Positions 16,973 through 25,129 of a stretch of DNA of 64,000 bases are shown here, in pieces. The notes under the pieces were generated by a model, which was not told where the DNA came from, searched no databases, and saw only the letters and a list, made by a program, of their open reading frames with translations. The DNA is from Rathayibacter sp. VKM Ac-2754 (GTDB lineage: Bacteria > Actinomycetota > Actinomycetes > Actinomycetales > Microbacteriaceae). The translations under genes were made by a program, and so were the position numbers. Location of the stretch: the NCBI RefSeq assembly GCF_009807095.1, contig NZ_WUCC01000006.1:186001-250000 (forward strand), written 5' to 3'. Position 1 is the stretch's first letter. Each line of letters opens with the position of its first letter.

Positions 16973-17842
16973 TCAGCGACCGAGTTCGAGGAGTCGGTTG
17001 AGGTAGGCGCCGTAGCCGCTCTTGACCAGCGGCGCCGCGAGGGCCGCGAGCTGGGTGTCGTCGATCCAGCCGTGGCGCCAGGCGATCTCCTCGATGCAGC
17101 CGATCTTGAACCCCTGACGCTGCTCGATCACCCGCACGAACTCCGTCGCCTCGATCATCGAGTCGAACGTCCCCGTGTCCAGCCACGCCGTCCCCCGATC
17201 CAGGACCTGCACGTTCAACGTGCCCGCCTCGAGGTACCGCTCGTTGATCGTCGAGATCTCCAGCTCCCCCCGCGCCGACGGCTCGATCGTCTTCGCATAC
17301 CCCACGACCGCGTTGTCGTAGAAGTACAGCCCCGGCACCGCGTAGTTGCTCTTCGGTCTCTCCGGCTTCTCCTCGATCGACAGAGCACGGAACTCCCCAT
17401 CGAACTCCACCACCCCGTACGCCCGCGGATCCGCGACCTGGTACGCGAAGATCACCGCACCCTCGATGTCCGTGTTCGCCGCCAGAGCCGTCCCCAACGC
17501 GGACCCGTGGAAGATGTTGTCCCCCAGCACCAGCGCCACCGAGTCGTCCCCGATGAACTCCTCACCGATCAGGAACGCCTGCGCCAACCCGTCCGGCGAC
17601 TCCTGCACCGCATACGAGATCGACATGCCCAGAGACGACCCATCGCCCAGCAGAGCCTGGAACTGGTTGTTGTACTCCGGAGTCGTGATCACCAGCACCT
17701 CATCGATGCCCGCCATCATCAGCGTCGACAGCGGGTAGTACACCATCGGCTTGTCGTAGATCGGCATCAACTGCTTCGAGATGCCCTTCGTGATCGGCCA
17801 CAACCGCGACCCCGAACCACCCGCCAGGATGATCCCCTTCAT
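16973..17842 (-). CDS. rmlA: Glucose-1-phosphate thymidylyltransferase
   Basis: A 289-residue enzyme making dTDP-glucose from glucose 1-phosphate and dTTP, the first step to dTDP-rhamnose. [18 protein letters not shown] is the nucleotide-binding signature (normally GGxGTRLxP, here Ser replaces Thr). [27 protein letters not shown] and [21 protein letters not shown] follow in the standard order. The length is normal. It overlaps rmlC as ATGA (17839-17842). Codon choice is odd: from the start to about codon 250 it prefers G-ending codons (CTG, GTG, GCG, GGG), unlike every neighbour. The last 35 or so codons return to the local C-ending style. Confidence 0.97.
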   Translation of the reverse strand: MKGIILAGGSGSRLWPITKGISKQLMPIYDKPMVYYPLSTLMMAGIDEVLVITTPEYNNQFQALLGDGSSLGMSISYAVQESPDGLAQAFLIGEEFIGDDSVALVLGDNIFHGSALGTALAANTDIEGAVIFAYQVADPRAYGVVEFDGEFRALSIEEKPERPKSNYAVPGLYFYDNAVVGYAKTIEPSARGELEISTINERYLEAGTLNVQVLDRGTAWLDTGTFDSMIEATEFVRVIEQRQGFKIGCIEEIAWRHGWIDDTQLAALAAPLVKSGYGAYLNRLLELGR

Positions 17843-18450
17843 GAGGAGGCCCCGTCGAGCTCGGCGTAGAACGCGCGGGCCTCGTCCCAGGTCGGCAGGA
17901 TGCCCGCCGCCTCGGCCTCGGCCAGGGTCGGCGCGTCGGTGTCCTTCGGCGAGAGCAGCAGCTCGCCGGCCTCCTCCGGGAAGCGCAGGCCGATCTGCTC
18001 GTCGAGCGGGTCGATGCCCTTCTCGCGCACCGGGTCGAAGGTCGCGTTGACGAGATAGGAGACGACCGCACCCTCCGTCAGCGCCACGAACGCGTGGGCG
18101 ATGCCCTCGGCGATGTAGACGGAGCGGCGGTCGACGTCGTCGAGCAGGATCGACTCCCACTGGCCGAACGTCGGCGAGCCGACGCGCACGTCGATCACGT
18201 AGTCGAGCACCGCGCCCGAGAAGCACGACACGTACTTCGCCTGCGACGGCGGGATCTGCGCGAAGTGGATGCCGCGCACGGTGCCGCGCTTGGACACCGA
18301 GGTGTTGCCCTGCCGGAGCTCCAGCGGGTGGCCCACCTTCTCGGCGAGATGATCGAAGCGGTAGAACTCGTAGAACACCCCGCGATCATCGGGGAACTGG
18401 CGCGGAGTGACTTCGTAGACGTCGGGGATACCGAGCTCTCTGATCTGCAC
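17839..18450 (-). CDS. rmlC: dTDP-4-dehydrorhamnose 3,5-epimerase
   Basis: A 203-residue cupin enzyme that epimerises C3 and C5 of dTDP-4-keto-6-deoxyglucose. [26 protein letters not shown] (with the catalytic His), and [10 protein letters not shown] are the hallmark blocks; [11 protein letters not shown] precedes the last. The length is slightly above the usual 180-200 because of an acidic C-terminal tail. The start is GTG 18448-18450 with TACACT 7 nt upstream, so the mRNA is probably leaderless. It is followed directly by rmlA. The intervening enzyme rmlB (4,6-dehydratase) is not in this window. Confidence 0.96.
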   Translation of the reverse strand: MQIRELGIPDVYEVTPRQFPDDRGVFYEFYRFDHLAEKVGHPLELRQGNTSVSKRGTVRGIHFAQIPPSQAKYVSCFSGAVLDYVIDVRVGSPTFGQWESILLDDVDRRSVYIAEGIAHAFVALTEGAVVSYLVNATFDPVREKGIDPLDEQIGLRFPEEAGELLLSPKDTDAPTLAEAEAAGILPTWDEARAFYAELDGASS

Positions 18451-18457
18451 GGTCGCC

Positions 18458-18463
18458 AGTGTA
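18458..18463 (-). promoter_or_regulatory. -10 box TACACT, leaderless start of rmlC-rmlA
   Basis: TACACT lies 7 nt before the rmlC GTG. The opposite strand carries CATGAT 6 nt before the rmlD GTG at 18543, so the 92-bp gap holds two back-to-back promoters. Confidence 0.5.
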
Positions 18464-18542
18464 ACGAGAGCGTGTCCGGCGCCGTCACCGGGGGCCGGTG
18501 CGGCACCGCCCGCCGCCGACGGGGCTCCGGCATGATGTCGGA

Positions 18543-19388
18543 GTGACCTTCCTCATCACGGGCGCCTCCGGCATGCTCGGCACCGACCTCCGCACCGCAC
18601 TCGGCGACCGCCCCTTCACGGCGCTCGGTCGCCGCGACCTCGACGTCACCGACCTCGACGCGGTCCGCGCCGCGGTCGCCGGCCACGACGCCGTGCTCAA
18701 CTGCGCCGCCTATACGCGCGTCGACGACGCCGAGAGCGACGAGGCCCAGGCGCGCCGGGTCAACGCGCTCGGCGCCGGCAACCTCGCCGTCGCGGCGGCC
18801 GAGGTGGGCGCGGCGATCGTCCAGGTCTCGACCGACTACGTCTTCGACGGCTCCGCCACGAGCCCCTACGCCGAGTCGCACCCGCGCCGGCCGATCTCGG
18901 CGTACGGCCGCACCAAGGCCGAGGGCGAGGAGCTCGTCCTCGAGGCGAACCCCGACCGCGGCTACGTCGTCCGCACGGCCTGGCTCTACGGCGCCCACGG
19001 CGGGAACTTCGCGAAGACCATGGTGCGCCTGGCCGGCTCGCACGAGACCCTCTCGGTGGTCGACGACCAGCGCGGCCAGCCCACCTGGACGGGCGATCTC
19101 GCCGAGCGCCTCGTCGCCCTCGTCGACTCGGGAGCACCCGCGGGCGTCTACCACGGCACCAACGCCGGACAGACGACCTGGCTGGGCTTCGCCCGCGCCG
19201 TGTTCGAGAAGGCGGGTCTCGATCCCGAGCGGATCCGCCCGACCGACAGCGGCAGCTTCGTCCGCCCCGCCCCGCGGCCCGCCTACTCGGTGCTCGGCCA
19301 CGACGGCTGGGCGGCCGCCGGCCTGCCGCCGCTCCGCTCGTGGCAGGACGCCCTCGCCGCCGCGCCGCTCGACGCGGTGACCCCGTGA
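18543..19388 (+). CDS. rmlD: dTDP-4-dehydrorhamnose reductase
   Basis: A 281-residue NADPH-dependent short-chain reductase completing dTDP-L-rhamnose. TGASGMLGTDL binds the cofactor, VSTDYVFDG and YGRTKAEGE carry the catalytic Thr/Tyr/Lys, and RTAWLYG is conserved in the family. The start is GTG 18543-18545 with CATGAT 6 nt upstream; an earlier ATG at 18498 lies in the promoter region. It is coupled to the next glycosyltransferase by a GTGA overlap, suggesting that enzyme uses the rhamnose made here. Confidence 0.95.
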   Translation: MTFLITGASGMLGTDLRTALGDRPFTALGRRDLDVTDLDAVRAAVAGHDAVLNCAAYTRVDDAESDEAQARRVNALGAGNLAVAAAEVGAAIVQVSTDYVFDGSATSPYAESHPRRPISAYGRTKAEGEELVLEANPDRGYVVRTAWLYGAHGGNFAKTMVRLAGSHETLSVVDDQRGQPTWTGDLAERLVALVDSGAPAGVYHGTNAGQTTWLGFARAVFEKAGLDPERIRPTDSGSFVRPAPRPAYSVLGHDGWAAAGLPPLRSWQDALAAAPLDAVTP

Positions 19389-20521
19389 CGACCACCCTCC
19401 GCGTCGTGGTCGACCAGATGCTCGCCCGGGTCCCGGGCGGCATCGGACGCTACACCGAGGAGCTCACGCGCGACCTCATCAGCACGGCACCCCGCGACTG
19501 CGAGGTCGAGGCCGTCGTGTCGGCCCACCCGCCCGAGAAGGAGGAGGAGCTGCGGCTCCGCCTCCCCGGTCTCGCCCGGATCCACCGCCTGCACCTCGGC
19601 CGCCGCGAGCTCTCGCGCGCCTGGCAGTACGGGATCGGCATCCCGACCGGCGGCGGGATGATGCACGCCCCCAGCCTGTTCGCGCCGCTGCGCAGTCACG
19701 AGGGTCGCGAGGGCGAGCAGATCGCGGTCACGATCCACGACACAGTGCCGTGGACGCATCCGGAGACCCTGACCCCGCACGGAGCGAAGTGGCACCGCGC
19801 GATGGCGAAGCGGGCCCGCAAGTTCGCCGACGCCGTCGTCGTGCCGACCCACGCGGTCGCCCATCAGCTCTCGCAGGTGCTCGACTTCGGCGACCGGCTG
19901 CGCGTCATCGGCGGCGCGGTCGGCTCCTCGCTCGTGCTGCCCGACGACGCCGACGCCCGGGCCGAGGCCCTCGCGCTGCCCGACGAGTACGTGCTGAGCG
20001 TCGGCACCCTGGAGCCGCGCAAGGGCCTCGTCTCGCTGATCACGGCGTTCGGCGGGGCGTCCGCGCCCGAGATCCCGCTGCTGATCGTCGGGCCGACGGG
20101 ATGGGGCGAGCTCGACATCGCCTCCGTCGCCGACGAGCAGGGCCTCGACGAGCACCGGGTGCGCGCGCTCGGCGTGCTCAGCGACGCCGACCTCGCGGTC
20201 GTGCTCGACCGGGCGACCCTCTTCGTCTATCCCAGCATCGCCGAGGGCTTCGGGCTCCCCGTGCTCGAGGCCATGCACTTCGGCGTCCCGGTCGTGCACT
20301 CGGACGACCCGGCCCTGCTCGAGGTCGCCGCCGACGCCGGAGTCGCGGTGGAGCGCGCCGACGCGAAGGACTATCCCGAGCGACTCGCCCTCGCGATGAG
20401 CAGCGTGCTCGGCGACACCGGACTGCGCGAGCGCCTGGCCGTCGCCGGCCGCGACCGCTCCCGCGCCTTCAGCTGGCGCGACTCCGCGGAGCGGGTCTGG
20501 GCGCTGCACGCGGACCTGTAG
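19385..20521 (+). CDS. GT4-family glycosyltransferase downstream of rmlD
   Basis: A 378-residue GT-B enzyme. The N-terminal acceptor domain contains PGGIGRYTEEL and HDTVPWTHPET, both common in mannosyl- and rhamnosyltransferases of this group. The C-terminal donor domain has VGTLEPRKGL and EGFGLPVLEAMHFG. The start is GTG 19385-19387, overlapping the rmlD stop; no other start is plausible. Translational coupling to rmlD argues for a dTDP-rhamnose or GDP-mannose donor. A 12-bp hairpin follows its stop. Confidence 0.9.
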   Translation: MTTTLRVVVDQMLARVPGGIGRYTEELTRDLISTAPRDCEVEAVVSAHPPEKEEELRLRLPGLARIHRLHLGRRELSRAWQYGIGIPTGGGMMHAPSLFAPLRSHEGREGEQIAVTIHDTVPWTHPETLTPHGAKWHRAMAKRARKFADAVVVPTHAVAHQLSQVLDFGDRLRVIGGAVGSSLVLPDDADARAEALALPDEYVLSVGTLEPRKGLVSLITAFGGASAPEIPLLIVGPTGWGELDIASVADEQGLDEHRVRALGVLSDADLAVVLDRATLFVYPSIAEGFGLPVLEAMHFGVPVVHSDDPALLEVAADAGVAVERADAKDYPERLALAMSSVLGDTGLRERLAVAGRDRSRAFSWRDSAERVWALHADL

Positions 20522-20532
20522 CCGCTGTCCGG

Positions 20533-20563
20533 GGGAGCCGGTTCTCACCGGGAACCGGCTCCC
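20533..20563. terminator. Bidirectional terminator hairpin
   Basis: A perfect 12-bp stem (GGGAGCCGGTTC with GAACCGGCTCCC) and a 7-nt loop lie between the convergent GT4 and LCP genes. There is no T-run on either side, as is usual in actinobacteria. Confidence 0.7.
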
Positions 20564-20579
20564 TCGGCGGCGGCAGGAG

Positions 20580-21947
20580 CTACTGCGCGGCGGAGTCGGG
20601 GAACAGCCCGTCCTGCACCATCGAGTGCACGACGTCGTAGTCCGGATCCTCGGGATCGACGGCCGGCGGCACCAGCTCGATCGCCTGCACCGGCTGCGAC
20701 TTGGTCTTGAGCCCGAGCTGCACGAAGTAGCCGAGCATCCCCTGCGGCACGTCGGTCTTGATCACCTGCGACCCGGCCGAGGCCACGTCCTGGAACTTCG
20801 AGAGGACGTTGGCCGGCTCGAACTGCGCGAGCAGCGCCTCCTGGACCTGCCGCTGCCGCGCCATGCGGTCGTAGTCGCTCGTGGTGTACCTCGAGCGCGC
20901 GTAGGCGAGCGCCTGCTCGCCGTTGAAGTGGTACTGGCCCGGGTCGATCCACTGGTTGACGCCCTGCATCTCGCCGTCGGAGTCGGGGAGCCCGCCGAGG
21001 GGCAGCGGCTCGGTGCCCTGGTAGTCGACGTCGATGCCGCCGAGCGCGTCGATGAGCTGGGCGAAGCCCTCCATGTCGATCAGCGCGTAGTACTGGATCT
21101 TCAGCCCGAGGATCCCCTCGACCGCGTCCCGGGTGGCCTCGATGCCGGGCTCGCTGCCGTCCGCGACCGCCTCGGGGTAGAGGTCCGAGTCCTTCAGCTC
21201 GACCTCGGTGTAGACCGAGTTGAGTTTGCAGACGTCGACGTTGCAGTTGTCGGTGTTGTAGCCGTCGGGGTACAGCTCGTGCATCGGGCTGTCCTCGGGG
21301 AACGGGAAGTCGACGAACTCGCGCGACACTCCGATGATCGAGGCCGCGCCGCTGGACGCGTCGATGCTGACGACCGAGATGCTGTCGGGGCGCAGGCCGT
21401 CGCGATCCTCGCCCGCGTCGCCGCCGAGCAGCATCACGTTGTAGCGGCCGTCGATGGGCGCCTCGATCGCTCCGCCGCCGAAGATCGACGAGAGCGTGCC
21501 GCGCGTGACTCCGACGAGGTACGTGCCGTAGCCGGCCGTGCCGACCGAGACCGCCATCAGCGCGATCGTGGCGAAGGCGAGCACGCCGCGCATCCTCGGG
21601 CGGACCCGCACCACGCGGATCAGCCGGAGGGTGTCGAGGGTGAGCACCAGCCAGACGACGCCGTAGACGACCAGCGCCGCCTGCAGCGCCAGCATCGACA
21701 GATCGAAGGTGACCAGCGTGTAGAGACCGGCCGGAAAGACGATGTAGAGGACGACCGCGACGAGCAGCGCGATCCACAGTCCGAGGGTGAAGCCGAGGCC
21801 GAGGCGCCCGAGGCGGCGGTTGCCCGCGAGCACCTGCGCGGAGCCGGGGACGAGGAAGTTGCCCAGGAGCAGCCACCACGCGCGCCGCGTCATGAACGAG
21901 CGCGAGCGGACGTCCGGATGACGCAGCGGCAGCGTCATCGCCGTCAC
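20580..21947 (-). CDS. LytR-CpsA-Psr (LCP) family glycopolymer ligase
   Basis: A 455-residue protein. The first 180 residues are unusual for the family: several hydrophobic segments beginning [19 protein letters not shown] replace the single N-terminal helix. The LCP domain follows: [18 protein letters not shown] with the phosphate-binding Asp/Arg, [11 protein letters not shown], and [18 protein letters not shown] with [18 protein letters not shown] enzymes transfer lipid-linked wall polymers to peptidoglycan outside the cell. The gene closes the polysaccharide locus, so it probably attaches that product. The start is GTG 21945-21947, overlapping the purE stop as GTGA. Confidence 0.93.
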   Translation of the reverse strand: MTAMTLPLRHPDVRSRSFMTRRAWWLLLGNFLVPGSAQVLAGNRRLGRLGLGFTLGLWIALLVAVVLYIVFPAGLYTLVTFDLSMLALQAALVVYGVVWLVLTLDTLRLIRVVRVRPRMRGVLAFATIALMAVSVGTAGYGTYLVGVTRGTLSSIFGGGAIEAPIDGRYNVMLLGGDAGEDRDGLRPDSISVVSIDASSGAASIIGVSREFVDFPFPEDSPMHELYPDGYNTDNCNVDVCKLNSVYTEVELKDSDLYPEAVADGSEPGIEATRDAVEGILGLKIQYYALIDMEGFAQLIDALGGIDVDYQGTEPLPLGGLPDSDGEMQGVNQWIDPGQYHFNGEQALAYARSRYTTSDYDRMARQRQVQEALLAQFEPANVLSKFQDVASAGSQVIKTDVPQGMLGYFVQLGLKTKSQPVQAIELVPPAVDPEDPDYDVVHSMVQDGLFPDSAAQ

Positions 21948-22456
21948 AGGCCGGCCACCAGTGCGGCGTCCTTGGCGGCGACCTGGCTCTCGAGGTCGGC
22001 CGCGAAGGCGTCGAGCCGAGCCGTCAGCGCCGGGTCGGCGGTCGCGAGGATCTTCACCGCGAGCAGCGCCGCGTTGCGGGCACCGCCGATCGAGACGGTG
22101 GCCACGGGCACTCCCGACGGCATCTGCACGATCGAGAGGAGGGAGTCGAGACCGTCGAGGCGCGCGAGGGGCACCGGGACGCCGATCACCGGCAGGGAGG
22201 TGACGGCCGCGAGCATGCCGGGGAGGTGGGCTGCTCCGCCGGCGCCGGCGATCACGACCTTCAGCCCGCGGGCGTGCGCGCCGCGGCCGTAGTCGATCAT
22301 CGCCTGCGGGGTGCGGTGCGCCGACACCACGCCGACCTCGTGCGCGACCCCGAACTCCGTGAGGGTCGCGGAGGCGGCCTGCATGACCGACCAGTCGGAG
22401 TCCGATCCCATCACCAGGCCCACCAGCGGCGTGCCCTCGCCGACCCGCCCGCTCAC
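21944..22456 (-). CDS. purE: N5-carboxyaminoimidazole ribonucleotide mutase
   Basis: A 170-residue purine-synthesis enzyme converting N5-CAIR to [17 protein letters not shown] is the substrate-binding N-terminus, [11 protein letters not shown] contains the catalytic His, and [13 protein letters not shown] with [14 protein letters not shown] completes the class I PurE pattern. The start is GTG 22454-22456 with CGGAGA about 7 nt upstream. Its product partner PurK is 64 bp upstream on the same strand, and the LCP gene is coupled at the 3' end, an odd pairing seen as simple adjacency. Confidence 0.97.
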   Translation of the reverse strand: MSGRVGEGTPLVGLVMGSDSDWSVMQAASATLTEFGVAHEVGVVSAHRTPQAMIDYGRGAHARGLKVVIAGAGGAAHLPGMLAAVTSLPVIGVPVPLARLDGLDSLLSIVQMPSGVPVATVSIGGARNAALLAVKILATADPALTARLDAFAADLESQVAAKDAALVAGL

Positions 22457-22503
22457 GAGAGGTCTCCGAGGGGGCGGGCGGGGGTGGTCGTCTGGCTCGT
22501 CAC
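22453..22503 (-). CDS. Possible leaderless 16-codon leader peptide ahead of purE
   Basis: GTG at 22501-22503 lies 6 nt after TAGCAT and opens a 16-codon frame ([16 protein letters not shown]). Its TGA overlaps the purE GTG as GTGA. The frame differs from purE, so it is not an extension. It may load ribosomes for coupled translation or sense starvation through Thr and Pro codons. No homology evidence is available, and such a short frame can arise by chance. Confidence 0.35.
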   Translation of the reverse strand: MTSQTTTPARPLGDLS

Positions 22504-22509
22504 CGCCCC

Positions 22510-22515
22510 ATGCTA
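22510..22515 (-). promoter_or_regulatory. -10 box TAGCAT upstream of purE
   Basis: TAGCAT followed by GGGGCG and a GTG. The same hexamer stands at the purK promoter (23690-23695). Confidence 0.5.
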
Positions 22516-22519
22516 AGGG

Positions 22520-23650
22520 TCAGTCCGTGAGAACGGCCGCCGCGGCACGCGCCTCGTAGACCACCAGCTCGAGCTCGTCGCCCGTCGCGTTCACGTGGCC
22601 GACCTTGCGGCCGGGGCGCGGCTCCTTGCCGTAGTTGTGCACCTTGACGGCCGGGTGCTGGGCCAGGACGCGGGGGTAGCGGTCGGTCAGAGACTCCCCC
22701 ACCGGTCCGCCGAGCACGTTCACCATGACCGTCCACGGGTCGCGGCAGCCGGTCGCTCCGAGAGGCAGGTCGAGCACCGCGCGCAGGTGCTGCTCGAACT
22801 GCGAGGTGGTCGAGCCGTCCATCGTCCAGTGCCCGCTGTTGTGCGGGCGCATCGCGAGCTCGTTGACCAGGATCCGGTCGTCCGTCGTCTCGAAGAGCTC
22901 GACGGCGAGCACCCCGGTGACACCCAGCCGCTCGGCGATCGTCTCGGCGATCTCGGCCGCCGCGGCGGCGACGCGGCCGGCGGAGGCGGGGGCCGGTGCG
23001 AACACCTCGGCGCAGACTCCGTCGCGCTGGACCGACTCGACGACCGGCCAGAGGATCGTCTCGCCGGAGGGGCGCCGTGCCACCAGCTGGGCGAGCTCGC
23101 GGCGGAAGTCGACGAGCTCCTCGACCAGCAGCGCTCCGCCCCGGCCGTCCTCGGCGAGCGCCTGGAACCAGTCGTCGGCCTCGTGAGCTCCGTGCACCAC
23201 GCGCACGCCCTTGCCGTCGTAGCCTCCGCGAGCCGTCTTCACGACCGCGCGACCGCCGTGGTCCTCGAGGAACGCGGCGAGCTCGTCCGAGCTCGACACC
23301 TCGGCCCAGTCGGGCACCGGGATGCCGAGGTCGCTGAGGCGGCGGCGCATGAGCAGCTTGTCCTGCGCGTAGAGCAGGGCGTCGGGGCCGGGGTGCACGG
23401 CGACTCCCCGGGCGACGAGCTCGCGGAGGATCGGCTGCGGCACGTGCTCGTGGTCGAACGTCACGACGTCGACCGTCTCGGCGAAGGCGAGCACCGTCGC
23501 CTCGTCGCGGTAGTCGCCGACCACGGTCGCGGCGAGCGCCGCCGAAGCGCCCTCGCCCTCGGCCAGGACGGCGATCTCGATGCCGAGCTCGACCGCCGCG
23601 GGGATCATCATCCGGGCGAGCTGGCCGCCTCCGATCACGCCGACGCGCAT
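22520..23650 (-). CDS. purK: N5-carboxyaminoimidazole ribonucleotide synthase
   Basis: A 376-residue ATP-grasp enzyme that carboxylates AIR with bicarbonate and ATP. GVIGGGQLARMM begins the protein, followed by TFDHEHVP, the ATP-binding QDKLLMRRRL and KTARGGYDGKGV, and ELAMRPHNSGHWTMDGSTTSQFEQHLR near the metal site. The length is typical. The ATG 23648-23650 has GGGAGGAA upstream. It precedes purE by 64 bp, giving the usual purK-purE pair, but purE also has its own promoter-like box. Confidence 0.97.
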   Translation of the reverse strand: MRVGVIGGGQLARMMIPAAVELGIEIAVLAEGEGASAALAATVVGDYRDEATVLAFAETVDVVTFDHEHVPQPILRELVARGVAVHPGPDALLYAQDKLLMRRRLSDLGIPVPDWAEVSSSDELAAFLEDHGGRAVVKTARGGYDGKGVRVVHGAHEADDWFQALAEDGRGGALLVEELVDFRRELAQLVARRPSGETILWPVVESVQRDGVCAEVFAPAPASAGRVAAAAAEIAETIAERLGVTGVLAVELFETTDDRILVNELAMRPHNSGHWTMDGSTTSQFEQHLRAVLDLPLGATGCRDPWTVMVNVLGGPVGESLTDRYPRVLAQHPAVKVHNYGKEPRPGRKVGHVNATGDELELVVYEARAAAAVLTD

Positions 23651-23665
23651 GGCGTTCCTCCCTCT

Positions 23666-23685
23666 CCGCCCGGGCCCCCGGGCGG
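23666..23685. promoter_or_regulatory. Perfect palindrome at the predicted purK transcription start
   Basis: CCGCCCGGG and CCCGGGCGG are separated by 2 nt. The dyad begins where transcription should start, 6-7 nt after the -10 box. It could be an operator for a purine regulator or a 5' hairpin. Confidence 0.45.
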
Positions 23686-23689
23686 CTCC

Positions 23690-23695
23690 ATGCTA
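23690..23695 (-). promoter_or_regulatory. -10 box TAGCAT of purK
   Basis: TAGCAT lies 39 nt before the ATG. The leader it implies contains the palindrome at 23666-23685 and GGGAGGAA. Confidence 0.5.
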
Positions 23696-23706
23696 GGGCG
23701 TGCCAC

Positions 23707-24195
23707 TCACTCAGGGCCGACGGGGTCCGGCCATTCCGGAGCCGGGGCGGCGGCGATGGCCTCGCGGAGGACCTCGGCGGCCAGCTCGGGGTCGGGGAGG
23801 TCGCGCAGGACGAACACCTCCGCGCCGCCCTGCTCGATCGCGACGTCGGCGCAGCGCGCGATCCGCTGCGAGAGGCTCCGGCTGACGGTCACGGTCATCC
23901 GCGGGTCGAAGTCCAGCTCGGCCCGGCGCACGCGGAAGAGCCCGCGACGCGCGCGGAGACCGTGCTCCGAGATCCGGTAGCGGATCCCCGCCCAGCGGGC
24001 GGCACCGGGTGCGCAGAGCAGCAGCACGAGGACCGCGGTGCCCAGCGCGATGATCCAGCGCTGCAGCTCGAGTTCGAACTGAGCGGCGAAGTAGAAGCCC
24101 GACCAGGTCAGCAGGAGGAAGCCGACGACCGGCGCGAACGCCGTGCGGGCCCGCGGCGTGAGGCGGGCGAGCTCGCGCCCCTGATCGCGCGTCAT
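23707..24195 (-). CDS. PH-domain membrane protein
   Basis: A 162-residue protein with two adjacent hydrophobic helices (residues about 20-62) followed by a short beta-rich domain beginning GIRYRISEHGLRARRGLFRVRRAELDF. That order (two helices, then YRIt-x-x-G-l-x-x-R-G) marks bacterial PH-like (bPH2) membrane proteins, common next to birA in this family of bacteria. The C-terminus is acidic and Pro/Ala-rich. The molecular role is unknown. It starts 10 bp after the birA stop on the same strand. Confidence 0.78.
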   Translation of the reverse strand: MTRDQGRELARLTPRARTAFAPVVGFLLLTWSGFYFAAQFELELQRWIIALGTAVLVLLLCAPGAARWAGIRYRISEHGLRARRGLFRVRRAELDFDPRMTVTVSRSLSQRIARCADVAIEQGGAEVFVLRDLPDPELAAEVLREAIAAAPAPEWPDPVGPE

Positions 24196-24205
24196 CGGCG
24201 ACCCG

Positions 24206-24973
24206 TCACTGCCGGAGGTGCGTGACGTCGCCCGCGGAGAACGAGCGGCGCTCCCCGCCCTGCTCGACGACGAGGCGCCCGTCAGCGTCGAGGTCGACCG
24301 CCGTGCCCTCGGCGGTGCTGCCGTCGGGGAGCTCGACGCGGACCGCGGCTCCGAGGGTGCCGCACGAGGCGCGCACGGCCGCGGCGGAGCCGGCCGCCTC
24401 GGCGTCGCCGAGAGAGAGGAGCGGAGCGAGCAGCGCCTCGAACTCGGTGAGGAACGCCGAGAGCACGGCGTCCGCGTCGGTGGTCCGGGCTCCGACGAGC
24501 GCGAGCGAGGTCGCCGTCGGCACCGGGAGCTCCTCGGCGTCGAGGAGGAGGTTCACCCCCGTCCCGACGATCACCCGCCCGTCGGGGAGCCGCTCGGCGA
24601 GGATCCCCGCGACCTTGCGGCCGTCGAGCAGGACGTCGTTGGGCCACTTGACCGAGACGGCGACGTCGACGAGCGGCGCGAGCGCTCGGGCGAGCGCGGT
24701 TCCGGCGAGCAGCGGGAGCCAGCCGAGGGCGACTGCGGACAGGGCCGCCGCGTCGACGAGGGTCGACGCCGCCAGGGTCCGCCCGGGCGGCGCCTGCCAG
24801 ACGCGGCCGAGACGCCCGCGGCCGGCGCGCTGGTCGTCGGTGACGACGACCGACAGGTGCGGCCAGGCGGCGGGGTCGGCCGTCGCGCGCTCGCGCAGCT
24901 CGTCGTTCGTCGAGCCGGCGCTCTCGAGCGGGAGGAGCCGGGGCGAGACGGACCGGGAGAGCGGGAGCTGCAT
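24206..24973 (-). CDS. birA: Biotin--[biotin carboxyl-carrier protein] ligase
   Basis: A 255-residue class I ligase with no N-terminal DNA-binding domain. ESAGSTNDELRERA, the adenylate-binding TDDQRAGRGRLGRVWQAP, VKWPNDVLLDGRKVAGIL and GTGVNL are in the standard order, followed by the small C-terminal SH3-like domain. The ATG at 24971-24973 begins just before this core. It biotinylates the carrier domain of the 36614-38374 product. It is divergent from the carboxylase beta gene, sharing a 156-bp control region. Confidence 0.95.
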   Translation of the reverse strand: MQLPLSRSVSPRLLPLESAGSTNDELRERATADPAAWPHLSVVVTDDQRAGRGRLGRVWQAPPGRTLAASTLVDAAALSAVALGWLPLLAGTALARALAPLVDVAVSVKWPNDVLLDGRKVAGILAERLPDGRVIVGTGVNLLLDAEELPVPTATSLALVGARTTDADAVLSAFLTEFEALLAPLLSLGDAEAAGSAAAVRASCGTLGAAVRVELPDGSTAEGTAVDLDADGRLVVEQGGERRSFSAGDVTHLRQ

Positions 24974-25040
24974 GCGGCCACGGTACCGGGCGCGATCCCC
25001 GGACGGCTCGGAGCCGCTCGCACCCGGCGGCGGTCGTCTC

Positions 25041-25052
25041 CGCTTGTGCGGA
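25041..25052 (+). promoter_or_regulatory. Shared carboxylase motif CGCTTGTGCGGA (copy 1)
   Basis: This 12-mer ends 77 nt before the carboxylase beta start codon. The same 12-mer ends 75 nt before the biotin carboxylase gene (36527-36538). Probable common operator. Confidence 0.5.
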
Positions 25053-25117
25053 TCCTCTCGCGCGGACCCCCTGTCCCTGTGCACGTCCGACAAGGGGGGT
25101 GGCCCCGCCCCCGCCGG

Positions 25118-25123
25118 TAGGGT
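25118..25123 (+). promoter_or_regulatory. -10 box TAGGGT, leaderless start of carboxylase beta
   Basis: TAGGGT, then 6 nt, then the GTG at 25130. Confidence 0.6.
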
Positions 25124-25129
25124 GAGCGA

